Shown one piece after another: positions 1 to 5,056 of a stretch of 5,056 nucleotides of DNA (positions are counted from its first letter, which is position 1; every line of letters starts with the position of its first letter). Source of the DNA: an uncultured Bartonella sp. (GTDB lineage: Bacteria > Pseudomonadota > Alphaproteobacteria > Rhizobiales > Rhizobiaceae); assembly GCA_943913205.1 (NCBI GenBank), contig CALTWN010000052.1, positions 1 to 5,056 on the forward strand, read 5' to 3'. Under the pieces are notes generated by a model that ran no database searches, was not told the origin of the DNA, and saw nothing but the letters and a program-made list of their open reading frames with translations. The translations under genes and the position numbers were made by a program.

Positions 1-1
1 G

Positions 2-1996
2 CTTATATTCACTATCATTATTTTTATAATATATCCAGTTTATGCTTACTCAAATAGTGCTCAAGATTCTATTCTTTGCTCTGGCCTTAAAGCATTAGAA
101 AATAAGCAAGTTAATTTAGCTATTAGCTTGCGACATCAACTCAAACCTCATTCATTAAATGCAGATATATTATGCTGGGCTATTGCTTTAGCTGGCTTAA
201 AAAACACCCCTAGTCAAGAATTAACTTTAGCGCTTGAAAATTTATACTCTTGGCCCAACCAAAATATTATAAAAGCAAATTACGAACGCACAGCATATAA
301 TGAACTTATATATAATAAGACTGATTTAAAACAAAAATATGATTTAAAACCCTATATATCACCAAATATAAGCAAAAATTTTGTGGCCTATTTTAATAAA
401 AATCCGCCAAAAACTACACAAGGTATGGCTATATATATAGCTAGCGCAATTATTAGCAAAGACTTAGATGAAGCTATACCACGATTGAGAAATATATGGC
501 TCCACAAAATACTCAGTACAGATGAGCAAAATATTATTTTAGCAACATCAAGTAATTTACTTAGCCCTATAGATCATCTTCATCGCTTAAAGATGCTATT
601 ATTGCACGGCTCATACAATAGCGCCATGCAAATAGCCCCCCTTGCGCACGCACAAAAAACAGCACAGCTTTTTGTTAAGACAATGTCCAGCAAAACATAT
701 TCTAATGCTAAACTAGAAGATCTCAAAAAAAGTGATAATTACGGCGTATTATATCAATATGCTTATATAAATAAATGTATAGAACAAAAAAAATTTAATG
801 AAGCCGCTTCAAAACTACTTAAATTATCTCAAGACAGTTCTTATCTGATTTGCCCTGATATTTGGGCACACCTGCATCTATCGCTGGCTCATGATTTAAT
901 ATATATAAAACAACCTCACCTAGCGTACCAGATATTAAAAACATATAGAAACGAAAATAATTTTCGTGCTGCAGATCGCGAATTTTATGCTGGCTGGATA
1001 GCTTTGCGTCGCCTACATAAGCCTAGAATAGCTATAAAACATTTTTTAGCTATTCTAAAATATAAGAAAAATACAATTAGTATGGCAAAAGCATATTACT
1101 GGACAGCCAGAAGTTATGAATATGCTGGCCGCAAAAAAATAGCTAATGCCTATTATAAAAAGGCTGCAAATTTTAATAATAATTTTTATGGTCAGCTAAG
1201 CGCGGCTAAACTACCTAAGCAAAAATTTAACATAATATATCCTGGAACAAATTTGCAAGAACAACAAAGTTTTAACGCCATTGAAGCGGTTAAAGCTTTA
1301 AAAAAACTACAAAAATTAAACGACAAAAAATATTCTCGGCTTTTAAGCCTTGCTTTAGCAAAAAGTTTAAAAAATATAGGACATTTAGCTTTTTTAGCTT
1401 CAATAGAATCATCTTATGGCGACTATTATGCCGCGCTTAAAATAGCTAAAATAGCCTCATCGCGTGGCTTCGATATGGGCGGGTTAACGCATCCTTTAGG
1501 AGCTATAGAAGCTTCTTCTAAATTATCGCTCAATGAGAAAGCTATGATATATGCTATAGCGCGCCAGGAAAGTGAGTTTAACGCAAGCGCCATATCTAGG
1601 GTAGGCGCACGCGGTTTAATGCAACTTATGCCACAAACCGCACGAGAATTATCCAAAAAACTAATGCAAAAATTTTCTTTACAAAAGCTTTTAAGCAGCA
1701 CAGCATACAATGCTAAGCTAGGAAGTGCACTTTTACGCAAGCATCTAAAACATTTTAATGGATCATACCTCTTAACTTTCGCAGCTTATAATGCTGGCAC
1801 ATCAAGAATCGAACAATGGATAAAAAAATATGGCGACACACGCCAATTAGCTTTATATCCAGTTATTGATTGGATAGAAAATATACCCTACAGCGAAACT
1901 CGCAATTACACCAAACGAGTATTTGAAAATTATGAAATATATAAATCTATCCTTATAGGCCATACAAGCATTAATAATGATTTATGCAAAAAATAA
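2..1996 (+). CDS. slt: Soluble lytic murein transglycosylase (Slt70-like, family 1A), 5' end outside window
   Basis: This periplasmic enzyme cleaves the MurNAc-GlcNAc bond of peptidoglycan non-hydrolytically, leaving 1,6-anhydroMurNAc ends. The frame is open from base 2, giving 664 visible residues. The first 15 (LIFTIIIFIIYPVYA) look like the hydrophobic core and AxA-type cleavage site of a signal peptide, so the start codon lies just upstream of the window and the internal TTG at 128 is not used. Visible residues about 200-440 are helical, TPR-like repeats like the superhelical ring of Slt70, including an FYGQL motif. The SLT domain occupies about residues 510-645: ARQESEF with the probable catalytic Glu at residue 523 (codon 1568-1570), GLMQLMP at 538-544, AAYNAG at 594-599 and IPYSETRNY ending at 636. 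The size matches complete family members, so few residues are missing. No terminator is visible after the stop, because a convergent tRNA begins two bases later. Family assignment is firm; the exact orthologue is inferred. Confidence 0.94.
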   Translation, partial: LIFTIIIFIIYPVYAYSNSAQDSILCSGLKALENKQVNLAISLRHQLKPHSLNADILCWAIALAGLKNTPSQELTLALENLYSWPNQNIIKANYERTAYNELIYNKTDLKQKYDLKPYISPNISKNFVAYFNKNPPKTTQGMAIYIASAIISKDLDEAIPRLRNIWLHKILSTDEQNIILATSSNLLSPIDHLHRLKMLLLHGSYNSAMQIAPLAHAQKTAQLFVKTMSSKTYSNAKLEDLKKSDNYGVLYQYAYINKCIEQKKFNEAASKLLKLSQDSSYLICPDIWAHLHLSLAHDLIYIKQPHLAYQILKTYRNENNFRAADREFYAGWIALRRLHKPRIAIKHFLAILKYKKNTISMAKAYYWTARSYEYAGRKKIANAYYKKAANFNNNFYGQLSAAKLPKQKFNIIYPGTNLQEQQSFNAIEAVKALKKLQKLNDKKYSRLLSLALAKSLKNIGHLAFLASIESSYGDYYAALKIAKIASSRGFDMGGLTHPLGAIEASSKLSLNEKAMIYAIARQESEFNASAISRVGARGLMQLMPQTARELSKKLMQKFSLQKLLSSTAYNAKLGSALLRKHLKHFNGSYLLTFAAYNAGTSRIEQWIKKYGDTRQLALYPVIDWIENIPYSETRNYTKRVFENYEIYKSILIGHTSINNDLCKK

Positions 1997-1997
1997 A
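1988..1997 (-). terminator. Possible T-tract terminator for tRNA-Ser
   Basis: Read on the minus strand, the bases just past the encoded CCA are C, TTT, A, then six T, so the tRNA transcript would run directly into a U-rich tail. There is no separate hairpin. The tRNA's own acceptor and T-arm stems would have to supply the structure, or processing would trim the 3' end. The same bases on the plus strand encode the final Lys-Lys and stop codon of the transglycosylase. The termination role is inferred from composition and position only. Confidence 0.3.
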
Positions 1998-1998
1998 G

Positions 1999-2089
1999 TG
2001 GCGGAGAGAATGGGATTCGAACCCATGAGAGCCTTTTGAACCCTACTCCCTTAGCAGGGGAGCGCCTTCGACCACTCGGCCATCTCTCC
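1999..2089 (-). tRNA. trnS: tRNA-Ser (anticodon GCU), CCA encoded
   Basis: The minus strand folds into a class II tRNA. The acceptor stem GGAGAGA (2083-2089) pairs with TCTCTCC (2003-2009), followed by discriminator G (2002) and an encoded CCA (1999-2001). The anticodon stem CTCCC/GGGAG encloses the loop CTGCTAA with anticodon GCT at 2053-2055, which reads AGC/AGU serine codons. A long variable arm separates the anticodon stem from the T-arm, whose loop holds GGTTCGAATCC. The long variable arm and anticodon agree on serine. The gene converges on the transglycosylase with two bases between its CCA end and the stop codon. No copy of its 3' end was seen elsewhere in the window, so there is no sign of an integrated element here. 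Confidence 0.97.
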
Positions 2090-2112
2090 TAAACTTATAA
2101 TAAAGTCCAAAT

Positions 2113-2143
2113 ATTATATTGCACATGCTTAACTTTAAGTCAA
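2113..2143 (-). promoter_or_regulatory. Probable promoter of tRNA-Ser
   Basis: On the minus strand, a -35-like TTGACT (complement of 2138-2143) and a perfect -10 TATAAT (complement of 2113-2118) lie upstream of the tRNA, separated by 19 bases. The expected start would leave a leader of roughly 15 bases before the mature 5' end at 2089. The spacing is longer than the usual 17, and a shifted -10 (AATATA) at spacing 17 is possible in this AT-rich stretch. The -35 overlaps the outer two bases of the inverted repeat at 2142-2165. Confidence 0.5.
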
Positions 2144-2165
2144 TGATTTTATCATTAAAATCATT
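2142..2165. repeat. Perfect 10-bp inverted repeat between divergent promoters
   Basis: AATGATTTTA (2142-2151) and its exact reverse complement TAAAATCATT (2156-2165) flank a 4-base loop, TCAT. The element sits between the probable tRNA-Ser promoter (leftward) and the porin 1 promoter block (rightward). The only gene-free length around it is the regulatory region 2090-2312. It could be a protein-binding operator, or a weak AT-rich hairpin that stops read-through from the transglycosylase, since a T run follows at 2172-2177. Neither role is shown by the sequence. No counterpart precedes porin 2. Confidence 0.6.
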
Positions 2166-2224
2166 TGTTACTTTTTTACAACAGATTTCATAAAAATATA
2201 TTTATAACTTAAGTTAATGCTTTA
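2166..2224 (+). promoter_or_regulatory. Upstream block of porin 1, shared with porin 2, with probable promoter
   Basis: This 59-base block aligns without gaps to 3669-3727 in front of porin 2. The two ends are the best conserved: TGTTACTTTTTT at the left, followed by RCAACA, and TAATGCTTTA at the right, 49 bases between their starts in both copies. A reasonable sigma-70 promoter inside it is TTTACA (2175-2180), 16 bases, TATATT (2197-2202). This would give a leader of about 100 bases before the porin ATG. A TGTT-N10-AACA dyad (2166-2183) overlaps the -35 and could be a regulator site. Conservation is seen directly; the promoter and operator roles are inferred. Confidence 0.5.
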
Positions 2225-2302
2225 CTAATAATGATGTGGTTGTTATATATATACGCACACAGTTTGAATAAGAAGTAATTAGTAATTAATTTAGGCTTAA
2301 CT

Positions 2303-2306
2303 GGGG
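2303..2306 (+). promoter_or_regulatory. Ribosome binding site of porin 1
   Basis: GGGG, within CTGGGGC, stands six bases before the ATG at 2313. It is the only G-rich run in the leader and supports this start, which also gives a clean signal peptide. Porin 2 instead has AAGAG (3794-3798) seven bases before its ATG, so the two Shine-Dalgarno sequences are not conserved although the genes are. Confidence 0.6.
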
Positions 2307-2312
2307 CAAATC

Positions 2313-3584
2313 ATGAAAATAAAAAACATATTATTGGGTACCGCAGCTACCCTTCTGGCAACGGCGTCCTGTGCTTATGCCACCGAAGCTGCACATAAAA
2401 CAAGAAGACATGTGGTTGTAAAACCTGTTACAAAAAAAACTGTTGTAGTCGTAAACAATGCCTGCTCTATTTTTGGTCCTGGTCTTATAAATATTCCTGG
2501 CACCAATACTTGCATAAAGATTTACGGCCAAATTTCCGGAACAGTTTTTGGCGGCAGCACTTTATCTGCGACAGAAATAGGAGTTATGAAAGATCAAAAG
2601 GAAGATGAAAAACATACAGGTCTCAATAGTGAAGCCCGTATTGGTTTAGAAAGTTATGTCCCTTCTAGCATGGGTCCTATCCATGCACGCATTGAAGCTC
2701 GCGGTAATTTAAGAAATGGCTTAGGTTATTTATCATACGGTGCTCATTTTCCTAATGGCTCTCCAGTTGTTTATGGTCAAAATGCCCACCTAAATATTCA
2801 CTACGCTTATGCTGAATTAGGCGCTTTGCGTCTTGGTGTTGACGAATCTATATTTAACTACTGGACAAATAATTTTGGTGGTGTAGAAAATGATTCTATT
2901 TTAAACCCGGCTGCTCATACTCCCTTAAACGCTATTAGTTACAGATTTAGCAACCACAAAGGTATGTCTGCTATAATAGGTTTAGAATCTTCAGACAGAG
3001 CCATTTCTTCTTTAAATGAATTTAATGATTACTATCACAGTATACATAATTCGAACAAACCCGAAGCTGCTAGCTTAATTGCTGGTGTTAAGTTTGAACA
3101 AAATTGGGGTGATGTTATTGGTGTAGCTGCTTATGATAGTTACTTTAAAAAATCTTCTGCTAAAATACGTATAGATAGAAATATTAATAATAGGTTAAAT
3201 GTTTTCGGCCTTGCAGCTGTTAAAACCATTAAAGATACTTTTAGCTATGATGACGCTACGATGGGTAAGTTTTCTAGATATAGCAATTGGAGCCCTTATG
3301 GTGACTGGGATGGAAAATGGGAAGCTATGATAGGCGGTGCTTATGTGGTTAACCCTAATGTTACCTTCAATGCACAAGCAGGATATACTGAGGCTAAAAC
3401 TGCTGCTGCATCGGCAAATTTTGTTTATGAAGTTGCTAAAAACTTTACAGTAACTCCAGAACTTTCATATATTTCATGGAATGATGATAAAACCCTAAAC
3501 TTTTATAAACATATTGTCGCTGAGAGTAATTTAAAAGGTAGACACGAAGTTCAAGCCATGCTTAAGATTTGTTATAAGTTTTAA
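2313..3584 (+). CDS. Outer-membrane porin, alphaproteobacterial Porin_2 family (porin 1)
   Basis: This 423-residue protein is predicted to form a trimeric beta-barrel for passive diffusion of small hydrophilic solutes across the outer membrane. Residues 1-23 are a signal peptide ending AYA, cleaved before TEAAHK. A short, unusually basic extension rich in Lys, Arg, His and Val follows (about 24-48). The family signature comes next: C51-SIFGPG, IPGT at 61-64 and C67. The rest alternates polar and aromatic or aliphatic residues as in beta strands and ends in Phe after Tyr-Lys, the usual barrel-assembly signal. Compared with porin 2, differences cluster at about residues 86-103, 144-160, 200-204, 230-243, 310-322 and 394-406, probably surface loops. 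Residues 326-358 are nearly invariant. Cys20 in the signal peptide is not in a good lipobox and is Ser in the paralogue. The gene has its own promoter block and terminator. Family assignment is strong; pore specificity cannot be read. Confidence 0.93.
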   Translation: MKIKNILLGTAATLLATASCAYATEAAHKTRRHVVVKPVTKKTVVVVNNACSIFGPGLINIPGTNTCIKIYGQISGTVFGGSTLSATEIGVMKDQKEDEKHTGLNSEARIGLESYVPSSMGPIHARIEARGNLRNGLGYLSYGAHFPNGSPVVYGQNAHLNIHYAYAELGALRLGVDESIFNYWTNNFGGVENDSILNPAAHTPLNAISYRFSNHKGMSAIIGLESSDRAISSLNEFNDYYHSIHNSNKPEAASLIAGVKFEQNWGDVIGVAAYDSYFKKSSAKIRIDRNINNRLNVFGLAAVKTIKDTFSYDDATMGKFSRYSNWSPYGDWDGKWEAMIGGAYVVNPNVTFNAQAGYTEAKTAAASANFVYEVAKNFTVTPELSYISWNDDKTLNFYKHIVAESNLKGRHEVQAMLKICYKF

Positions 3585-3608
3585 TTTATTAAGGTCATAT
3601 AATTATTT

Positions 3609-3638
3609 AAAAGCTCGGGTAGTTTACCTGAGCTTTTT
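3609..3638 (+). terminator. Intrinsic terminator after porin 1
   Basis: AGCTCGGGTA (3612-3621) pairs with TACCTGAGCT (3625-3634) around a 3-base loop, with one G-T wobble. The stem can extend by three A-T pairs into the flanking A and T runs. A T run (3634-3638) follows. The hairpin begins about 25 bases after the porin 1 stop, is the most GC-rich part of this intergenic region, and should separate porin 1 from porin 2 transcription. Confidence 0.87.
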
Positions 3639-3668
3639 AGTTAAATTGACAAATAATTTACAGCATTA

Positions 3669-3727
3669 TGTTACTTTTTTGCAACAATTTACAAATAAAA
3701 TAATCTTATATGTAAAGTAATGCTTTA
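3669..3727 (+). promoter_or_regulatory. Upstream block of porin 2, shared with porin 1, with probable promoter
   Basis: This is the counterpart of 2166-2224 with the same 49-base spacing between TGTTACTTTTTT and TAATGCTTTA. The likely promoter is weaker to the eye than in porin 1: TTGCAA (3679-3684), 16 bases, TAATCT (3701-3706). The TGTT-N10-AACA dyad (3669-3686) is kept. A second -35-like TTGACA lies at 3646-3651 but has no convincing -10 at normal spacing (TGTTAC at 17 bases). The leader from here to the ATG is about ten bases shorter than in porin 1 and otherwise largely unlike it. The rest of 3639-3805 holds no gene. Confidence 0.45.
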
Positions 3728-3760
3728 ATAATTTAAATCTTACTATTATGATGCTCATAT

Positions 3761-3774
3761 AAACATTAATGTTT
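3761..3774. repeat. 14-bp perfect palindrome in the porin 2 leader
   Basis: AAACATTAATGTTT is its own reverse complement with no central gap. It lies 31 bases before the porin 2 ATG and downstream of the predicted promoter, a place where a bound regulator could block transcription or a hairpin could affect the leader. The porin 1 leader has no equivalent. In DNA this rich in A and T, short palindromes arise by chance, so function is only a possibility. Confidence 0.4.
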
Positions 3775-3793
3775 TGTTAAGTAAATAATTAGT

Positions 3794-3798
3794 AAGAG
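3794..3798 (+). promoter_or_regulatory. Ribosome binding site of porin 2
   Basis: AAGAG stands seven bases before the ATG at 3806. This supports the start, which gives a signal peptide aligned residue for residue with porin 1 (GTAATLL core, AYA cleavage site). Confidence 0.5.
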
Positions 3799-3805
3799 TA
3801 AAACT

Positions 3806-5056
3806 ATGAAATTAAAAACAATGTTATTGGGTACTGCAGCAACCCTATTGATAACAGCTAGCTCTGCTTATGCTCATGAAGCTCCAGCTTCTACACATAA
3901 AGCAAAAAAACACGTTGTTGTAAAACATGTTGCAAAAAAAACTGTTGTAATCGCAAAAAATGCCTGCTCTATTTTTGGCCCTGGTTTTATAAATGTGCCA
4001 GGTACCTCTTCTTGCCTAAAACTTTATGGTAAAATTTCCGGAACAGTTTTTGGCGGCAGCACTTTATCCCAATCATTTTTTAACAATGAAAAAGAAAATA
4101 AAAAGCATATAGGTATCGATAGTCAGGGTCGTATTGGCGTTGAAGCTTATGCTCCTTCTAGTTTAGGTAATATTCATGCACGTATTGAAGCCCGTGGTAA
4201 TTTAGGTAATGGTCTAGGCTATATAAGCTATGGTGGCCATGATTCTGCTATGATAACTGATAATGGTAAAAGTGACCCACACTTGGCTATACATTATGCC
4301 TATGCTGAATTAGGCGGTTTGCGTCTTGGTGTTGACGAAACTATATTTAACTATTGGGCAAATAACTTTAGCGGTGTAGAAAATGATAGCATTTTAAACC
4401 CTACTGCGGGCGGCTCATTAAATGCTATTAGCTACACATTTAGCAACCACAAAGGTGTGTCTGCTATATTAGGTTTAGAATCATCTGACAGAACTGAAAA
4501 AGTAGCTAGCAAAAAACAAGACTTTGACGGAAGTATTCATAATTCTACTAAACCAGAAACTGCTAGTTTAGTTGCCGGTATTAAGTTTGACCAAGCTTGG
4601 GGCGACATTATTGGTGTAGCAGCTTATGATGGTTTTTACAACAAATCTTCTGGTAAACTACGTGTTGATGGTCATATAAATAATAGATTGAGCATTTTCG
4701 GTCTTGCAGCTGTTAAAAGCATTAAAGATAGCTATGGTTTAAACGAAGATAATACTACATTTACACGTTATAGCACTTGGAGTCCTTATGGCGATTGGGA
4801 TGGCAAATGGGAAGCTATGATAGGCGGTGCTTATGTAGTTAACCCTAAGGTTACCTTCAATGCACAAGCAGGTTATACAGCAGCTAAAACAACTGCAGTA
4901 TCAGCAGACTTTGTATATGAAATTGCTAAAAACTTTACCATAACTCCAGAGCTTTCATATGTTGCTTGGAACGATGATAAAGAAATTAAAAATACAGAAG
5001 GCATTGTTTTAAAAAATAACTTAAAAGGTAAACACGAAGTACAAACTATGCTTAAA
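3806..5056 (+). CDS. Outer-membrane porin, Porin_2 family (porin 2), 3' end outside window
   Basis: A paralogue of porin 1, open for exactly 417 codons to the window edge. Its last residues QTMLK align with QAMLK of porin 1, which has five more codons (ICYKF), so only about five codons and the stop are missing. Residues 1-23 are a signal peptide ending SSAYA. The mature N-terminus begins HEAPAST and carries a basic extension with at least seven Lys and several His up to about residue 52, three residues longer than in porin 1. The family signature follows: C54-SIFGPG, VPGT at 64-67, C70. By eye roughly two thirds of residues match porin 1, with long identical runs such as SPYGDWDGKWEAMIGGAYVV and divergent loop-like segments between them. 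No frameshift or internal stop is present, so it is probably functional. Expected role and site are those of porin 1. Its own promoter block and the upstream terminator suggest separate transcription. Confidence 0.92.
   Translation, partial: MKLKTMLLGTAATLLITASSAYAHEAPASTHKAKKHVVVKHVAKKTVVIAKNACSIFGPGFINVPGTSSCLKLYGKISGTVFGGSTLSQSFFNNEKENKKHIGIDSQGRIGVEAYAPSSLGNIHARIEARGNLGNGLGYISYGGHDSAMITDNGKSDPHLAIHYAYAELGGLRLGVDETIFNYWANNFSGVENDSILNPTAGGSLNAISYTFSNHKGVSAILGLESSDRTEKVASKKQDFDGSIHNSTKPETASLVAGIKFDQAWGDIIGVAAYDGFYNKSSGKLRVDGHINNRLSIFGLAAVKSIKDSYGLNEDNTTFTRYSTWSPYGDWDGKWEAMIGGAYVVNPKVTFNAQAGYTAAKTTAVSADFVYEIAKNFTITPELSYVAWNDDKEIKNTEGIVLKNNLKGKHEVQTMLK

Larger units (their letters stand above)
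2166..5056 (+). repeat. Tandem duplication of a promoter-plus-porin unit
   Basis: Unit 1 runs from about 2166 to the terminator near 3638, and unit 2 from about 3669 past the window end. Both are direct repeats containing upstream block, leader and porin gene. DNA identity is patchy: 37 bases are identical at 2530-2566 and 4032-4068, and 32 bases at 3315-3346 and 4805-4836, with divergent stretches between. The leaders (about 2225-2312 and 3728-3805) are the least similar part. The pattern fits an old duplication with constrained strands and variable loops. Local gene conversion could maintain the identical blocks but is not proved. Confidence 0.85.

Noticed and set aside
1426..1740. 104-codon open frame on the minus strand
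   Set aside because: It lies entirely antisense to the SLT catalytic domain, which has clear motifs in the plus frame. It has no family resemblance and is a shadow.
1999..2089. tRNA-Ser as an integration site for a mobile element
   Set aside because: No integrase gene and no repeated copy of the tRNA 3' end was seen in the window, and the flanking genes are ordinary envelope genes.
2214..2228. CtrA-like site (TTAA-N7-CTAA; counterpart GTAA-N7-ATAA at 3717-3731)
   Set aside because: Both half-sites depart from TTAA-N7-TTAA, and partial matches are expected often in sequence this AT-rich.
2231..2278. Short upstream open frame (ATGATG start, 15 codons) in the porin 1 leader, with a 4-codon one also starting ATGATG at 3748-3762 before porin 2
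   Set aside because: Neither has a Shine-Dalgarno sequence, the lengths and peptides differ, and such frames are common by chance. The shared ATGATG is noted but is not enough to call a leader peptide.
2361..2375. Lipoprotein signal (Cys20 in the porin 1 signal peptide)
   Set aside because: The residues before it (TAS) do not form a good lipobox, the paralogue has Ser there, and the AYA site three residues later suits signal peptidase I.
2331..2531. 66-codon minus-strand open frame over the 5' part of porin 1
   Set aside because: It is antisense to the signal peptide and N-terminal signature of a well supported porin, with no independent support.
3195..3377. 60-codon minus-strand open frame inside porin 1
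   Set aside because: It is antisense to the most conserved part of the porin and has no recognisable domain.
3642..3660. Inverted repeat TAAATT-N7-AATTTA containing TTGACA
   Set aside because: Six-base arms made only of A and T are too likely by chance, and the TTGACA has no matching -10 at normal spacing.

Overview
The window looks like chromosomal DNA of an AT-rich alphaproteobacterium, probably in the Rhizobiales (Brucella/Bartonella side). The main evidence is two porins of the alphaproteobacterial Porin_2 (Omp2a/Omp2b-like) type, each with the family's N-terminal signature (Cys, a Gly/Pro segment, an IPGT- or VPGT-like turn, then a second Cys). Codons are strongly A/T-ending, all stops are standard, and the lytic transglycosylase is rich in Lys, Asn and Ile. 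Genus cannot be fixed from the sequence alone.

Layout. (1) Positions 2-1996, plus strand: a soluble lytic murein transglycosylase that has lost its first codons to the window edge. The frame is open from the first bases and encodes most of a signal peptide, so the in-frame TTG at 128 is not the start. (2) Positions 1999-2089, minus strand: a tRNA-Ser with anticodon GCU and an encoded CCA, ending two bases after the transglycosylase stop. (3) Positions 2090-2312: a gene-free regulatory region with a probable tRNA promoter pointing left, a perfect 10-bp inverted repeat, and a probable porin promoter pointing right. (4) Positions 2313-3584: porin 1, complete, followed by an intrinsic terminator at about 3609-3638. 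(5) Positions 3639-3805: a second gene-free regulatory region whose core is homologous to the porin 1 upstream region with identical internal spacing. (6) Positions 3806-5056: porin 2, a close paralogue that is open to the window edge and probably lacks only about five codons and the stop.

Function. All protein products belong to the cell envelope: a periplasmic peptidoglycan-cleaving enzyme and two outer-membrane general-diffusion porins. The porins are a tandem duplication that includes the promoter region. They have diverged mainly in short segments likely to be surface loops. The terminator between them and the separate promoter blocks suggest each is its own transcription unit, so they could be expressed differentially. 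The transglycosylase and the porins are probably neighbours without a shared operon.

I see no CRISPR array, insertion sequence, phage gene, toxin-antitoxin pair or defence gene, and nothing that amounts to a new biological system. The points most worth checking are the conserved upstream block, the unusually basic N-terminal extensions of the porins, the palindromes, and the tight transglycosylase/tRNA convergence.
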